DNA of 64,000 bases from DATBGE01 sp036558125. GTDB taxonomy: Bacteria; Gemmatimonadota; Gemmatimonadetes; Gemmatimonadales; GWC2-71-9. Below, one piece after another: positions 16,460-26,190 of the stretch (within the stretch, counting starts at the first letter, position 1; every line of letters begins with the position of its first letter). The position numbers and the translations under genes are program-made. The DNA lies in NCBI GenBank assembly GCA_036558125.1, contig DATBGE010000146.1:1-64000 (forward strand). The letters are read 5' to 3'. The notes beneath the pieces are model-generated. The model was not told the origin of the DNA. It did no database searches and was given only the letters and a program-made list of their open reading frames with translations.

Positions 16460-18168
16460 CCGGCCGTCTCCTTGATGACCTCTTCGAGCGTGGTCACGCC
16501 CTTCTCGATCTTTACCATTCCGTCCATCCGGAGGGTGAGCATACCCTCGGCCACCGCCTGATCCCTGAGTTCCGCCACCGAGGCCCCTCGCAGAATGCCA
16601 CGCCTGAGGTCGGGTGAGAGAGCCATGACCTCGTAAAGGCCCGCTCGCCCCTTATAGCCTGTGCCATTGCATGTGTCACACCCAGAGCCCTTCTGGAAGG
16701 GCAAGTTCCGGACCTTCTCCACATCCTCGTTCAGGGACTTGAGTTCCACGTCGGTATAGGTGTGGGGAGCCTTGCAGTCCTTGCAGATACGCCGTACCAG
16801 CCGCTGGGCCACCACCAGGTTGACGGCACTGGCCACGTTGAAGGCCTCGATTCCCATGTCGATCATGCGGGTGATCGTGCTGGGTGCGTCATTGGTATGC
16901 AAAGTGGAGAGAACCAGGTGGCCGGTGAGGGCGGCCTTGATCGCGATGCCTCCCGTTTCCAGGTCCCGGACCTCCCCGATCATGATGATGTTGGGGTCCT
17001 GACGCAGGAACGCTTTCAGCGCCGCGGCGAAGGTGAGGCCGATTTCGTTGCGGACCAAGACCTGATTGATCCCCATCAGGTTGTACTCGACCGGATCCTC
17101 GGCCGTCATGATGTTGGTTTCGATGGTATTGACCCGGGACAGCGCGGAGTAGAGCGTCGTCGTCTTGCCCGAGCCGGTCGGCCCGGTGACCAGCACCATG
17201 CCGTACGGATTCAGAATCGCCTTCATCAAGTCGGCCTCGGCCTTGGGCTCGAAGCCGAACTTGCTGAGATCAAGAGTGAGGTTGCCCTTGTCGAGAATTC
17301 GGAGCACGATCTTCTCGCCGAAGAGCACGGGCAGAGTGGAAACCCGGAAGTCGATGACCCGATTGCCCATCTTCAGCTTGAGCCGGCCATCCTGGGGCAC
17401 CCGGCGCTCGGCGATGTTGAGCTGGGAGAGAATCTTGATTCTCGAGGTGAGCGCGGCCTTCATCTTGACCGGCGGCTTCATGACTTCCAGCAGTGCGCCG
17501 TCGATGCGGTAGCGCACCCGGATTTCGTGCTCGAACGGTTCGATGTGAATGTCCGACGCGCCCCGTTTCACGGCGTCGGTCAGAATGCCGTTGATCAGCT
17601 TCACCACGGGCGCGTCGTTGATCTGCGCCTGAGTTGCCGCTTCCTCCTCCTGCTCCTCGACCACCTCCACGTCGCTCTCGCCCATGTCCTCCATGTCTTT
17701 GAGCAGCGTCTGCAGTTGCTGATCGGAGGACTCGTAATGCTTTTCCAGGAGATTGCGGAGGGTGTACTCACCGGCGATGACCGGGAACAGGTCGTACCGG
17801 GTAATGAACTTGAGGTCGTCGAGCACTCCGGTATTGGTGGGGTCCGCCATCGCGACGGTCAGTGTCCGGCCTTCGCGCTTGAGCGGAAGCACGATGTGCT
17901 TCAGGGCGAAGTCGCCGGGGACCATCTTGAGAATCTTCTGGTCCACCTCGAACCGGCTCAGATCAACCGCCGGCATGCGATACTGGCGGGCCAGGACTTT
18001 GGTAACCTCGAGTTCCTGCACTAGTCCCAGTTTGACCAGTACGTAGCCCAACCGGTGCCCGGTGGACTTCTGCTCGCTCAGGGCCGCCGAGAGTTGCTCA
18101 CGTGTGATGAGCCCCTCGCGGATGAGTATGTCACCCAGCCGATCGTTGCTGGCCGCAGCTGTCGCCAT
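16456..18168 (-). CDS. pilB: Type IV pilus assembly ATPase PilB with c-di-GMP-binding MshEN domain
   Basis: 570 residues. The N-terminal MshEN domain has two 24-residue motifs, each starting RLG and ending in Q (10-33 and 39-62), separated by exactly five residues, the spacing known for c-di-GMP binding. The ATPase has Walker A GPTGSGKT at 329-336, Walker B IIMIGEVRD near 394, and four zinc-binding cysteines at about 462, 465, 497 and 500. An acidic linker (about 160-180) joins the parts. PilB polymerises the pilus from the cytoplasmic side. Start ATG 18168. The MshEN motifs suggest that pilus extension is controlled by c-di-GMP. Confidence 0.95.
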   Translation of the reverse strand: MATAAASNDRLGDILIREGLITREQLSAALSEQKSTGHRLGYVLVKLGLVQELEVTKVLARQYRMPAVDLSRFEVDQKILKMVPGDFALKHIVLPLKREGRTLTVAMADPTNTGVLDDLKFITRYDLFPVIAGEYTLRNLLEKHYESSDQQLQTLLKDMEDMGESDVEVVEEQEEEAATQAQINDAPVVKLINGILTDAVKRGASDIHIEPFEHEIRVRYRIDGALLEVMKPPVKMKAALTSRIKILSQLNIAERRVPQDGRLKLKMGNRVIDFRVSTLPVLFGEKIVLRILDKGNLTLDLSKFGFEPKAEADLMKAILNPYGMVLVTGPTGSGKTTTLYSALSRVNTIETNIMTAEDPVEYNLMGINQVLVRNEIGLTFAAALKAFLRQDPNIIMIGEVRDLETGGIAIKAALTGHLVLSTLHTNDAPSTITRMIDMGIEAFNVASAVNLVVAQRLVRRICKDCKAPHTYTDVELKSLNEDVEKVRNLPFQKGSGCDTCNGTGYKGRAGLYEVMALSPDLRRGILRGASVAELRDQAVAEGMLTLRMDGMVKIEKGVTTLEEVIKETAG

Positions 18169-18221
18169 CGCGCCAAGTTTCGGATTGTGAGGATTGACAA
18201 CGGTTTAGGGCACTTCCTCCT

Positions 18222-18249
18222 AAGCTAGATAGAGGGGAGGGGGTGTCAA
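18222..18249 (-). promoter_or_regulatory. Possible sigma70-type promoter for pilB-pilT-pilC
   Basis: On the minus strand TTGACA (18244-18249) is followed after 16 nt by TAGCTT (18222-18227), about 50 nt upstream of the pilB start. The -35 box is perfect and the -10 box is weak. Confidence 0.4.
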
Positions 18250-18256
18250 GTCGTGA

Positions 18257-18283
18257 GGCGGACTCGGCGGACTCGGCGGACCC
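18257..18283. repeat. Three tandem 9-nt units (GGCGGACTC)
   Basis: Units at 18257, 18266 and 18275, the last ending in CCC instead of CTC. They lie between the HhH gene end and the pilB promoter. They belong with the other short-period intergenic arrays of this window, although most of those have a 7-nt period. Confidence 0.8.
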
Positions 18284-18288
18284 CGAGG

Positions 18289-18900
18289 TTACTGAAGTGC
18301 CAAGGACTCTCGGACTTTCGCCAGGGTGGCGGGGCCGATCCCGCCTACCTTGAGCAGGTCGTCCACGCTGCCGAACGACCCATGCCGGTTGCGATAAGCC
18401 ACGATCCGCCCGGCCATGTAGGGCCCGATTCCGGCGAGGCGCTCAAAGGCTGCCGAGTCCGCCGCATTGATGTTGACGGTCGTGCGGTGTGTGACCGACG
18501 GTTCGATCGTTGGTCGTCCGGAAAACACGGCATGGGGAGCGAGAACTGCCAGAAGACCCGAACCGACTCCCGGCACTCGATCGAGACCCTCCAGACTCCC
18601 GAAGGCCCCGTGGGCATCGCGATCGGCTTTAATAGTCTTGGCCAGAGTACGTCCCACGCGGGGCAGCCTCGCGATGTCGTCCACCGAGGCCTTATCAAGA
18701 TCGATCTTCTCGCCTTGCCCGAGCGGCCGGTCCAACGCCATTGATCGCTGGCGCTGAGCAGCAAGCGGCTGAGTGGAATCTGGAGGTAGAAGCACCAAAC
18801 CACCGGGGGCGGTGTCGGGACGGTCCCACCAGACTCGAATGCCCTGCCCCGCCAGGGCAAGCCCCAGCAGGAGAAGGACGGCGCGGCGCTCTGGGCCCAT
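18289..18900 (-). CDS. ComEA-like protein with two helix-hairpin-helix regions
   Basis: 203 residues. An N-terminal hydrophobic helix (about 6-22) anchors or exports the protein. Two HhH regions follow, at about 65-125 (IDLDKASVDDIARLPRVG) and 140-200 (VNINAADSAAFERLAGIG), each with the hGhG-type hairpins that grip DNA backbone. ComEA family members receive DNA during natural transformation, and the adjacent pilus genes fit that role. ComEA usually has one such region; two are seen here. The start is ATG 18900. A non-uptake HhH role is possible. Confidence 0.85.
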   Translation of the reverse strand: MGPERRAVLLLLGLALAGQGIRVWWDRPDTAPGGLVLLPPDSTQPLAAQRQRSMALDRPLGQGEKIDLDKASVDDIARLPRVGRTLAKTIKADRDAHGAFGSLEGLDRVPGVGSGLLAVLAPHAVFSGRPTIEPSVTHRTTVNINAADSAAFERLAGIGPYMAGRIVAYRNRHGSFGSVDDLLKVGGIGPATLAKVRESLALQ

Positions 18901-18957
18901 GGCCCAGCGTAATGCGGAGATGGAAAGAAGGACTACCCGGGAAAATGCGGAGCGGGG

Positions 18958-19893
18958 CTACTTCTCCGCCTTTCGCACCAGCGCCATCCCAACGTCGCCC
19001 ACTACCTGAAGCGACTGGGCGCTGACCTTGTCGAGGGTGTCCGCGGGAGTGTGCCAGTAGAGGCGTTCCACGCTGTCGGGATAGGCGAAATCGACGACGT
19101 CGATGGCCCGGATGCCCACCTTCTGCAGCTCCACGTGATCGTCGATCAGGGTCGGCCCCAGGCCGGGAGAGTAAGGGAACTCGCTGCCGTGCCCGATTTC
19201 CCTCGCCGTATTCCAGACCAGCTCTACTACCTCCGGGGCGGCGAGCAGCGACTGTCCCTCGGGAAGCAACTTGAGGTCCTTGTCTGCTACCAGGTCGAAG
19301 AGCACGGCATAGAGCGGCAGCTGGCCCGGCTCCAGGTGCCGGGCATAGTAGCGCGAGCCAATGAGAACGTCGTCCTTCTCCTTTTCGAAGTCGCCATAGT
19401 CCTCGCCATCCACAAACAGCAGGTCTACGCCTACGCCTTTGGGTGGGGACGCCTTCAGCGCGTCCGCCATTCCCAGCAACACGGAGGTGCCGGAGGCGCC
19501 GTCGTTGGCCCCGGGAACCGGCGTGTGGGGACCGTTGTACTTCGGGTTATCGGAGCGCGGCCTGGTATCCCAGTGAGCCAGGAACAGGAGCCGATCACGG
19601 GAGCCCGGATTGAACCGCGCGATGAGATTGGTGAGCGGAAGCGTGTCACCCTTCTGGGTGACGTGCTTCCAGCTCTGCACCACGACCGTATCGGCCCGCT
19701 GGCGGAGCAGTGAATCCATCCAGGCCGCCTGGGCCTGGTGAGCGGGAGTCCCGGGGATTCGGTAGCCGAATCCGACCTGGCGCTGGAGGTAGGTGAAGGC
19801 CGTTGTGCCGTCGAACTCGTGTGGAGGAATGGCCGCCTTTGAGGAGCAGGCGAAGAAGCCGAGGGCGAGCAGCTGGAGGTGGCGGATGGTCAT
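18958..19893 (-). CDS. M28-family zinc peptidase / glutaminyl-cyclase-like exported enzyme
   Basis: 311 residues. The N-terminus (LLALGFFACSS) looks like a lipoprotein or secretory signal, though the lipobox is imperfect. Metal-site motifs of the M28 fold are LAHWDTRP near 106, GANDGASG near 129, DGEDYGDFE near 161 and DDHVELQ near 252. Bacterial M28 enzymes are aminopeptidases or glutaminyl-peptide cyclotransferases; the two are hard to separate here. The ATG (19893) lies inside the start of a heptanucleotide array. Upstream is SprA. N-terminal pyroglutamate formation is known on type IX substrates in Bacteroidota, which makes the neighbourhood suggestive. Confidence 0.85.
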   Translation of the reverse strand: MTIRHLQLLALGFFACSSKAAIPPHEFDGTTAFTYLQRQVGFGYRIPGTPAHQAQAAWMDSLLRQRADTVVVQSWKHVTQKGDTLPLTNLIARFNPGSRDRLLFLAHWDTRPRSDNPKYNGPHTPVPGANDGASGTSVLLGMADALKASPPKGVGVDLLFVDGEDYGDFEKEKDDVLIGSRYYARHLEPGQLPLYAVLFDLVADKDLKLLPEGQSLLAAPEVVELVWNTAREIGHGSEFPYSPGLGPTLIDDHVELQKVGIRAIDVVDFAYPDSVERLYWHTPADTLDKVSAQSLQVVGDVGMALVRKAEK

Positions 19894-19989
19894 CGGTTGA
19901 GAGTCGATGGTCAGTGGACGGTGGTCTTGGGCATGAGTCTCCAGTCTGAGTCTCTAGACCCATGACTCAGGACCCATGACCATTGCCCG
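19885..19989. repeat. Heptanucleotide array, direct half then inverted half
   Basis: Seven 7-nt units with consensus close to GATGGTC run from 19885 to 19933. Seven or eight inverted units of the type ATGACTC or AGGACCC follow in continuous phase from 19934. The complement of the second half aligns with the first over about 35-40 nt, so an imperfect long hairpin can form. The array covers the 5' end of the M28 gene and the spacer to the sprA stop. Confidence 0.8.
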
Positions 19990-19992
19990 ACC

Positions 19993-22900
19993 TTAACGAT
20001 AATCTCCCGCGAAAAGTGACAGCTGCACCGATGCCGTGATAATCATCTGCGAAAACTTCCGGTTGATGTGCCGCGCCTCGTTGACCGAATAGGAGAACTG
20101 CAGACCGGCGGACAGAGTCTGCATCACGTCGGTGTCCAAGCCGGCCCGCAGCTCCTGCCGCCTCGTGTCCGAGGTGACCTGGCACCCCGAAACGTTCGGG
20201 CTATCGAGACAGGTGACCGCCTTGGACCACAGCGCAGTGAGCGAGGAGCGCGCAACTTTCTTCTGCCGGTTGATCCGGAACGGGAGGCCGAAAGAATAGT
20301 TGAGGCTTCCGTTAATGTCATCCTGGTTCAGCTTGTTGAGGTTTCCGTTATTCTCCGATTGCTGGTCCAGCATGTTGTACGCGACCGTCAGGGCGACACC
20401 GTTGGTGAAGCCGAGCTGGAGATCGGGGGTCACGGACGACGACTTGGTGGAGCTTACCGTGGGGGGGCTGCCCACGCCCCCCGGCAAGGTGGTGACACCT
20501 TCCCTCACCCTGAACGCCGTGCCCAGGCCGACCAGAGAAAAGGGGCCGTTCCGTAGCGTGCGAGTCCACCGGACGCTGCCGCTGGGCCACTCGCGTTGCA
20601 GGGTCTCCGTATTGAGATAGCGGCCGACGATCTGCTGGAAGCGGTTCGAGCGGATCCGGGAGTAGGTTAGTTGCGCGCTGATCCCGAATGGCAGGTCGGC
20701 GCCGCCGCTGAATGACGTCGTGCGCGTTTCGGTAACGGCGATCGCCTTCTCACCCTCCTGGTTCAGGAAGTCATCCAGCCCGCCTAGCGCCAGCATGTAC
20801 GACAGGCCGGGATCGAAAGCCACGAGATCGTAGGTCGAGGTGTGCGCCAGCCGGTCGGCCAGATCGAAGGGGCGCGCCCTTCGGGCCAGCTTCCCCAGCG
20901 AGCTACTGTCTCCGACGATCCCCGCCAGAATTCCGCCCAGGTCGAACCCGACTCCGATTTCGTTCTGCCGGCCGTTGTTGAGGGTTTGGGGAAGTATGAA
21001 GGCGCCGGCAGTGTCATCGATTTCCCGGACCGGATCGCGGCTGGTCAGGCTGCGGGAAAGCACGAAAGTACTGCCACTGATCAGTCGGGGCCGCAGCCAG
21101 GAAGTGACTCTCGGAGTCAGTCCGAATGTCGTGGTGAGAGTCCGGTCGCGTTCCACGCCCACATCGACGCCCAGGAACTGTTTCCTCGAGTCGCCGACCA
21201 GCCGCCCGAGCGAGGTAGAATCGGGATAGTCTCGAAGATCCCGCGTGCTGGCGAGGTCTCCGGACAGCCGGAGCATGCCGAGCGGCTGCCAGCTCATCCC
21301 AGCAGCGTTGCGCCAGAGGTCGGTGATCGACTGGAGCACCGGCAGCAGCGAGTCCGAGGACCGTTCCACCGGCACCCCAAACGAGGTGAGATCCGACTCG
21401 TTCTTGAGCAGCCCGCTGGAGAGCCGCACCGAGGTCGGTGCCAGATTCACGAACGGCTTACGCAGCCCGTCGCCACCCTGCGTGTTCTTGAGGAACCCGG
21501 GCAGGTGATCTACCAGCCCACCCAGGTTGAGACCAAACCCGCCTCGCCCGGGAAGGAGTGCATAGGTGGCATTGTAGGCCTGGGAGTTGGAGCTGGCGGA
21601 GGACAGCTCCGTCTGGCTCCGGCCGTCGGTAAGGGCCGCGTTGAGCGACAGAGGGTCGAGGAAACCGCGCACCCACCACGAACGGCCGCGGGTGGCCCGC
21701 CGCAGCGAGACCGTCCAGGCCAAGGTCCAGCTCTCCGGCTTCCGCAGGTTCGAGAGGTCGGAACCACGGATATCGGTGCCGGTCAGCAGTTCCGGGTTCG
21801 TATTGCTCCGCACATACGACACCCCGAACGGCATCGCGATGCCGAGCGAGGTGGGAAGGAATCGTTCGAGGCGCAGCGAGCTCGCCGCGGTGAGTACCCC
21901 GGTGGTGCGGTAACTCGGATCCTGGCCCAGCTGCTGGAAGAAGCCGTCCTGCCAGACGTAGCCGAGGTTGAAATCGCCGACGTCGGACGCCGTGAGGTGA
22001 GCGTCGAGCGCCATCGCGGTACCGAGATTCGATACCGGTTCCACCAATCGAATGTCGTCGATCCAGACCTCGGCACTGTCGGTGCTCGCGTTGGACGCCA
22101 CCCTGAGGATGCCCGCGGAAAGCTCCTGGACCGCCGCGAGGTTGGGCGGGCTCACATCGGGATCGCCGACGTGTACCAGGTAGCCGTTGTTGTTGCAAAG
22201 CACGTATGCGGTCGAGATCGTGTCGCCCCCACAGGCGACACGGACCGCGCTGTCTGCCGGAAGGCCCTGCAGCCGCCGCGACTCGATCTGCGCCCGCATG
22301 TTGCGGAAGACCTCCAGGTTGACGTTGATCTCCGGCAACCAGGTCGTGGTGGCTGAGCGGGTCCGGTATTCATAGAAGTTCCGGCTGTCGCTCCCCAGAC
22401 GGATGTAGGCCTCGTAATCACCTTCGAGCCATCCAGCACCCGAGCCGCGGGCCCACACTCTCAGCTCGCGGTAGCCCAGAACGTTCTGGGGGCCGCTGGG
22501 GAAGCGGAAGTACGCCTCGGCACGCTGTCCCTGGAAGAAGCGGCTGGCTACGATCCGAAGCGATCGCTCGTTGATCTGCCGCCCAAACTCGTCAACCGCG
22601 CCGCCCTTGCTCGAAGTGGATCCGCTGACGCCCGGCGGAGAGACGTATCCGAGCTCACTGTTTTCGGTGGAGATCGTCGAGGCGACGACCTCTCCAATCG
22701 GCGCACCGGTCGCGCCCTGGATGCTGGCGATAGGCGATTCAGCCCGGCGGACCCACGGCGCGCCGAGGAATCGCATCCGGCCCAGTGCAAAGCGGGCGAC
22801 GATATCCGAGCCGCCCTGGTCGGGATCGGCCACCACGGTCAAACGGAGATGCTGAATCAGCCGGATGTTCGGGGTGCCCAGCTCGAAATCCGGCCGGCGC

Positions 22901-25900
22901 AGCGGAATGCGGTAGAGCTTCCATCCCGCTATCGAATCGGCCGCAAAGACACCGTCGCGCACGAAGTACTTGGGATCGGTGAGGTCCACGACCCAGCGGA
23001 AAACGTTCTCCGCGGTGCCGGTCGCGTTGAGGAAGTTGTCGTTGTTCAGGTCCTCCGTGTCGAGCAACCCATTGCCGTTGGTGCAACGGGCGCCCAGGTC
23101 GCCCCAGCGGTAGACCGGCACGGTGCTGCTCAGCACTCGCTCGCAGAGAGGCTGGTTGAGCAGCGGTCCCGAGGGAGAGTAAATCGTGTCGGGCCGGTCG
23201 GAGAGAATCCCGATGTCATCCACTTCGGCGTTGAAGATGCCGGTCGGTTCCCGCTCGGTATTAAGGATGTTTATTCCGTCGTATCGTCTCCCGGTAAAGC
23301 TGGAGTCGGGGTGGACGCTATCAGGCGCCAAGGCAAGCGCGTCCTCGTTCACGCTGCCCAGGTCGAGCACGATCTGGACGTGGGCGGAATCCGCAGTTCG
23401 GGGATTACCCTGGAAGACCCAGAACTCCAGAAACTCGTTCTTGGAGAGATCGACCCCGGTGCTGCTCAGCGCGGAAACCATCGAACGCCAGCGCGGACGG
23501 TTGGGCCGGGCCGGCAACGACCAGCGAGAGTGATTGTTCTGTTCCACGATGCCGCCGGCGGTATCGGCGTGCAGCGTGGTGTAAAGCACGGTTTCCAGCT
23601 GGTCGGCGGAACCGGCAACCTGGATGCTGGGATCGATGTCCTTGGCACGCAGCTCTACGACACCGCCGGAGCCGTTGGGGATGAGATTCTGCCAGGTCAT
23701 CTGGACGGCGTCGGCGCTGTCGAAAGTGGCGCCAACCACCTGCGTCACTCCGTCGGCGAACTGCGGCTTGCTGGAGAACTCCCACAGGTTCTCCCTGAGC
23801 GAGACCGGTACCCCGTTGTCGCCTTCGAATTCCTCCAGGTACGCCTGTCCCGACCGGTTGGGGTCCGGCCGGGTTACGGCAAACTCGCCGTTGAGATCAA
23901 GCCGGGAGGGGGCGACTGCGGGACTCGACGTGAGCTTGTTGAAGAAACGGGTCACCCCATCCGGCTTGAAGCGGAGATCGGTACTGATCCCGCCCACCAT
24001 GTTCGCGCTCGCCTCGAAGCCGAGCTGGGGTCGATTGAACGCGGACTGCTCCACCTGGTAGATGCCAATCAGGTTGATCCCGCCGGTCTGACCGAGCGAG
24101 TAGCGGCTGGCCACGCCGTAGATCGAAGTCGGAGCGATCGCGAAGATGCCGCGCTCCTCGAACCGGGCGGTTACCTGGGTGGTTCCCGCGGTCCCAAACA
24201 GCCCATCAGGGTCGAGGAAGGTGACCTGACCAACGTCGTAGGAAATGTTGTAGTCCACTCCCCGCTCGAGCACCCGGCCGTTCACAATGAGCTGCTCGCT
24301 CCCGTCGCGGATCTGGAGCGCGTTGAGATCGAGCGAGCTCCGATCTCCGGTGCTGCTCGCATTGTACTGCAGCCGCAGTACGAACTTGGCCGGCGGCCCC
24401 TCCTGGAACAGGAGATAGTCCGGCGTCTTATAGAGGGAGTCCGACACCTCGGACAGATTGAGCTTGGTGCTGTCAGCGAAGGGAATCAGCGTCGGGAAGA
24501 CGATGTACGCTTCCTTCACCGTCTGATAGGCAGCCGCGTCCCGGACCCGGGGGAACAGCCGGTCCTGAAGATTGAAGATGGTCGGGTCGCTGGATGTCGA
24601 GAGCCCTAGTTGGGAGAGGTAGGTGGGCTGGGCACCCGGCTTGAGAGGTCGCTCCGACTGGTTGAGCGTGATGGTCAGCTTGAGCGAGGTCTGATCCAGA
24701 TCGGTGCCGGCCACCCGGTAGACCTGTCGCATCTCATGCCGGAATGTCGGCTTGGTCGCGTCCACCTTCGGTTCGACGATGAGCCGAAGAGTATCCCTCG
24801 CGGCTCCTCCCGGAGGCGGCGGATTGTCCCGAGCGGGAAAGGTGCCCACCTGCCCGGCCGGTGTCGTGTAGCTGACGGCCAGATAGTCGTTGCGGTCCAG
24901 CCGAGTGCCCAGGGCAAACCAGAGTCCCGAGCCATCGAGGTAGTAGTCTGTTCCTTGAATGAGGAGCTCCCAGATCGCATTCACCCGCTGGGTGGTGTCC
25001 GCTCCGATGGCGATGGCGGTAATGCCGCCCAGGTTGGGGTTGGTCCCGTTGTGGGTCGCGGAGGGACGGTACCGGTAGATCCTGACCTGAACCGGCTGGC
25101 TCGGCGCGGGCGCCTGTGCCGGGTTCAAGGTGAGAATGTCGAGCGCGGGGTACCCGGGGAGCAGTTTGGGATCTACCACCCAGAAGAACCTTCCACTGTC
25201 GAAGTCGAGATCGCGGAGCAACCGGTCCTGGGGCTGCACCGTGGTTGCCCCCACCGTGTAGGTCCGCTCCGCGACCTGACTTCCCTTCTGGGTTGCGGCG
25301 ATGGTCTGGAGCTGGAGCGCCCCCACTTCGAAGGTCGCGTTGACTCCGAAGTTGTTGGCAGGGATCGAGGCGGTGATGAAACGCGACGAGGGTGGCCGGA
25401 ACGTGACCGTTCCCACTTCGACCCGCCTTACAATCTCGTCGGGAAGTCCCTCGTAATAGATCTGAAAGTTGTTCTTGGCGTTAAAGTCTCGGGAAGTGTC
25501 ATAGTCCACGTCGACGTGGAGCCGGCGGGCCAGGAGACCGCCCGAGACGATGCTCAGCTCGGTGTCGAAACGAGGGGTTTTGAATCCTCCCTGGCACCCC
25601 GCATTGGGGTCGAGCAGCTCGGCCGGCGTACATCGTTCGTTCTTAAGCCGTTCGGTCCGGATTTCCAGTCGGGCCTGGCCATCGATCGTAAGGTCGACGT
25701 ACTTCCGCGAGATGCCGATCAATCCCCTTTCATTGCGGAGCGAATCGGCTTCGTACTGATTCATGGCCTTCTGGCCATAGACTTCCTTCAAGCGGTGAGC
25801 GGTGAGCTCCGCCACGCGGTTCGAGTCCACTTCGGCGCGAAGACGGCTTTCCCAAGCCTGGCCGGCCTGCCCGGCCATGGTCCGATGTCCCCCATACCAG

Positions 25901-26121
25901 GGGTTTCGCAGGGCAGGGGGCTCCTCGAGGGTGAGCTCGGGACCGTGGAAGCGGAGCCACTGAGGGAGGGGGGGTACTGTATCCGAGGGAGCCTGAGAGA
26001 CAGTATCCACCCGCGCCGGCGGCAAGGTATCCGCCCGGGCGGGCTGCAACGTATCCGCCTGCGCCGCCATCCTTCCGGGCAGGGCCAGCAGGATGGTCAG
26101 GGCGAAGAGATTACGCGCCAC
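19993..26121 (-). CDS. sprA: SprA-type cell-surface protein (type IX secretion translocon)
   Basis: About 2042 residues from GTG 26121, which yields a clean signal peptide (ARNLFALTILLALPGR then AAQA). An upstream TTG (26184) in the same frame lies at or before the predicted transcription start, so GTG is preferred. The protein is mostly beta-strand-like, with long extracellular-type loops and SprA-like content (EIRTERLKNERCTPAELLDPN, then LPDEIVRRVEVGTVTFRPPSSR). In Bacteroidota SprA is a giant 36-strand barrel that carries type IX substrates across the outer membrane; those are about 2400 residues, so this one is shorter. PorV and a CTD-bearing substrate at 40293-45514 support a functioning pathway. 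Confidence 0.85.
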   Translation of the reverse strand: MARNLFALTILLALPGRMAAQADTLQPARADTLPPARVDTVSQAPSDTVPPLPQWLRFHGPELTLEEPPALRNPWYGGHRTMAGQAGQAWESRLRAEVDSNRVAELTAHRLKEVYGQKAMNQYEADSLRNERGLIGISRKYVDLTIDGQARLEIRTERLKNERCTPAELLDPNAGCQGGFKTPRFDTELSIVSGGLLARRLHVDVDYDTSRDFNAKNNFQIYYEGLPDEIVRRVEVGTVTFRPPSSRFITASIPANNFGVNATFEVGALQLQTIAATQKGSQVAERTYTVGATTVQPQDRLLRDLDFDSGRFFWVVDPKLLPGYPALDILTLNPAQAPAPSQPVQVRIYRYRPSATHNGTNPNLGGITAIAIGADTTQRVNAIWELLIQGTDYYLDGSGLWFALGTRLDRNDYLAVSYTTPAGQVGTFPARDNPPPPGGAARDTLRLIVEPKVDATKPTFRHEMRQVYRVAGTDLDQTSLKLTITLNQSERPLKPGAQPTYLSQLGLSTSSDPTIFNLQDRLFPRVRDAAAYQTVKEAYIVFPTLIPFADSTKLNLSEVSDSLYKTPDYLLFQEGPPAKFVLRLQYNASSTGDRSSLDLNALQIRDGSEQLIVNGRVLERGVDYNISYDVGQVTFLDPDGLFGTAGTTQVTARFEERGIFAIAPTSIYGVASRYSLGQTGGINLIGIYQVEQSAFNRPQLGFEASANMVGGISTDLRFKPDGVTRFFNKLTSSPAVAPSRLDLNGEFAVTRPDPNRSGQAYLEEFEGDNGVPVSLRENLWEFSSKPQFADGVTQVVGATFDSADAVQMTWQNLIPNGSGGVVELRAKDIDPSIQVAGSADQLETVLYTTLHADTAGGIVEQNNHSRWSLPARPNRPRWRSMVSALSSTGVDLSKNEFLEFWVFQGNPRTADSAHVQIVLDLGSVNEDALALAPDSVHPDSSFTGRRYDGINILNTEREPTGIFNAEVDDIGILSDRPDTIYSPSGPLLNQPLCERVLSSTVPVYRWGDLGARCTNGNGLLDTEDLNNDNFLNATGTAENVFRWVVDLTDPKYFVRDGVFAADSIAGWKLYRIPLRRPDFELGTPNIRLIQHLRLTVVADPDQGGSDIVARFALGRMRFLGAPWVRRAESPIASIQGATGAPIGEVVASTISTENSELGYVSPPGVSGSTSSKGGAVDEFGRQINERSLRIVASRFFQGQRAEAYFRFPSGPQNVLGYRELRVWARGSGAGWLEGDYEAYIRLGSDSRNFYEYRTRSATTTWLPEINVNLEVFRNMRAQIESRRLQGLPADSAVRVACGGDTISTAYVLCNNNGYLVHVGDPDVSPPNLAAVQELSAGILRVASNASTDSAEVWIDDIRLVEPVSNLGTAMALDAHLTASDVGDFNLGYVWQDGFFQQLGQDPSYRTTGVLTAASSLRLERFLPTSLGIAMPFGVSYVRSNTNPELLTGTDIRGSDLSNLRKPESWTLAWTVSLRRATRGRSWWVRGFLDPLSLNAALTDGRSQTELSSASSNSQAYNATYALLPGRGGFGLNLGGLVDHLPGFLKNTQGGDGLRKPFVNLAPTSVRLSSGLLKNESDLTSFGVPVERSSDSLLPVLQSITDLWRNAAGMSWQPLGMLRLSGDLASTRDLRDYPDSTSLGRLVGDSRKQFLGVDVGVERDRTLTTTFGLTPRVTSWLRPRLISGSTFVLSRSLTSRDPVREIDDTAGAFILPQTLNNGRQNEIGVGFDLGGILAGIVGDSSSLGKLARRARPFDLADRLAHTSTYDLVAFDPGLSYMLALGGLDDFLNQEGEKAIAVTETRTTSFSGGADLPFGISAQLTYSRIRSNRFQQIVGRYLNTETLQREWPSGSVRWTRTLRNGPFSLVGLGTAFRVREGVTTLPGGVGSPPTVSSTKSSSVTPDLQLGFTNGVALTVAYNMLDQQSENNGNLNKLNQDDINGSLNYSFGLPFRINRQKKVARSSLTALWSKAVTCLDSPNVSGCQVTSDTRRQELRAGLDTDVMQTLSAGLQFSYSVNEARHINRKFSQMIITASVQLSLFAGDYR

Positions 26122-26161
26122 TCGTAGAGAATTGACCGGGGGCGAAATGGCGAAGTCGGGC

Positions 26162-26190
26162 TTGAAGGCGAGGGACACCGGCAATATAAT
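26162..26190 (+). promoter_or_regulatory. Putative promoter for lptF-lptG
   Basis: TTGAAG (26162-26167), 17-nt spacer, perfect TATAAT (26185-26190). Transcription would start near 26197, about 33 nt before the GTG of lptF. Confidence 0.6.

Noticed and set aside
22849..26127. Long plus-strand frames (586 and 505 codons) opposite sprA
   Set aside because: They mirror the codon bias of sprA, have no family motifs, signal peptides or ribosome-binding sites, and are expected in GC-rich DNA.
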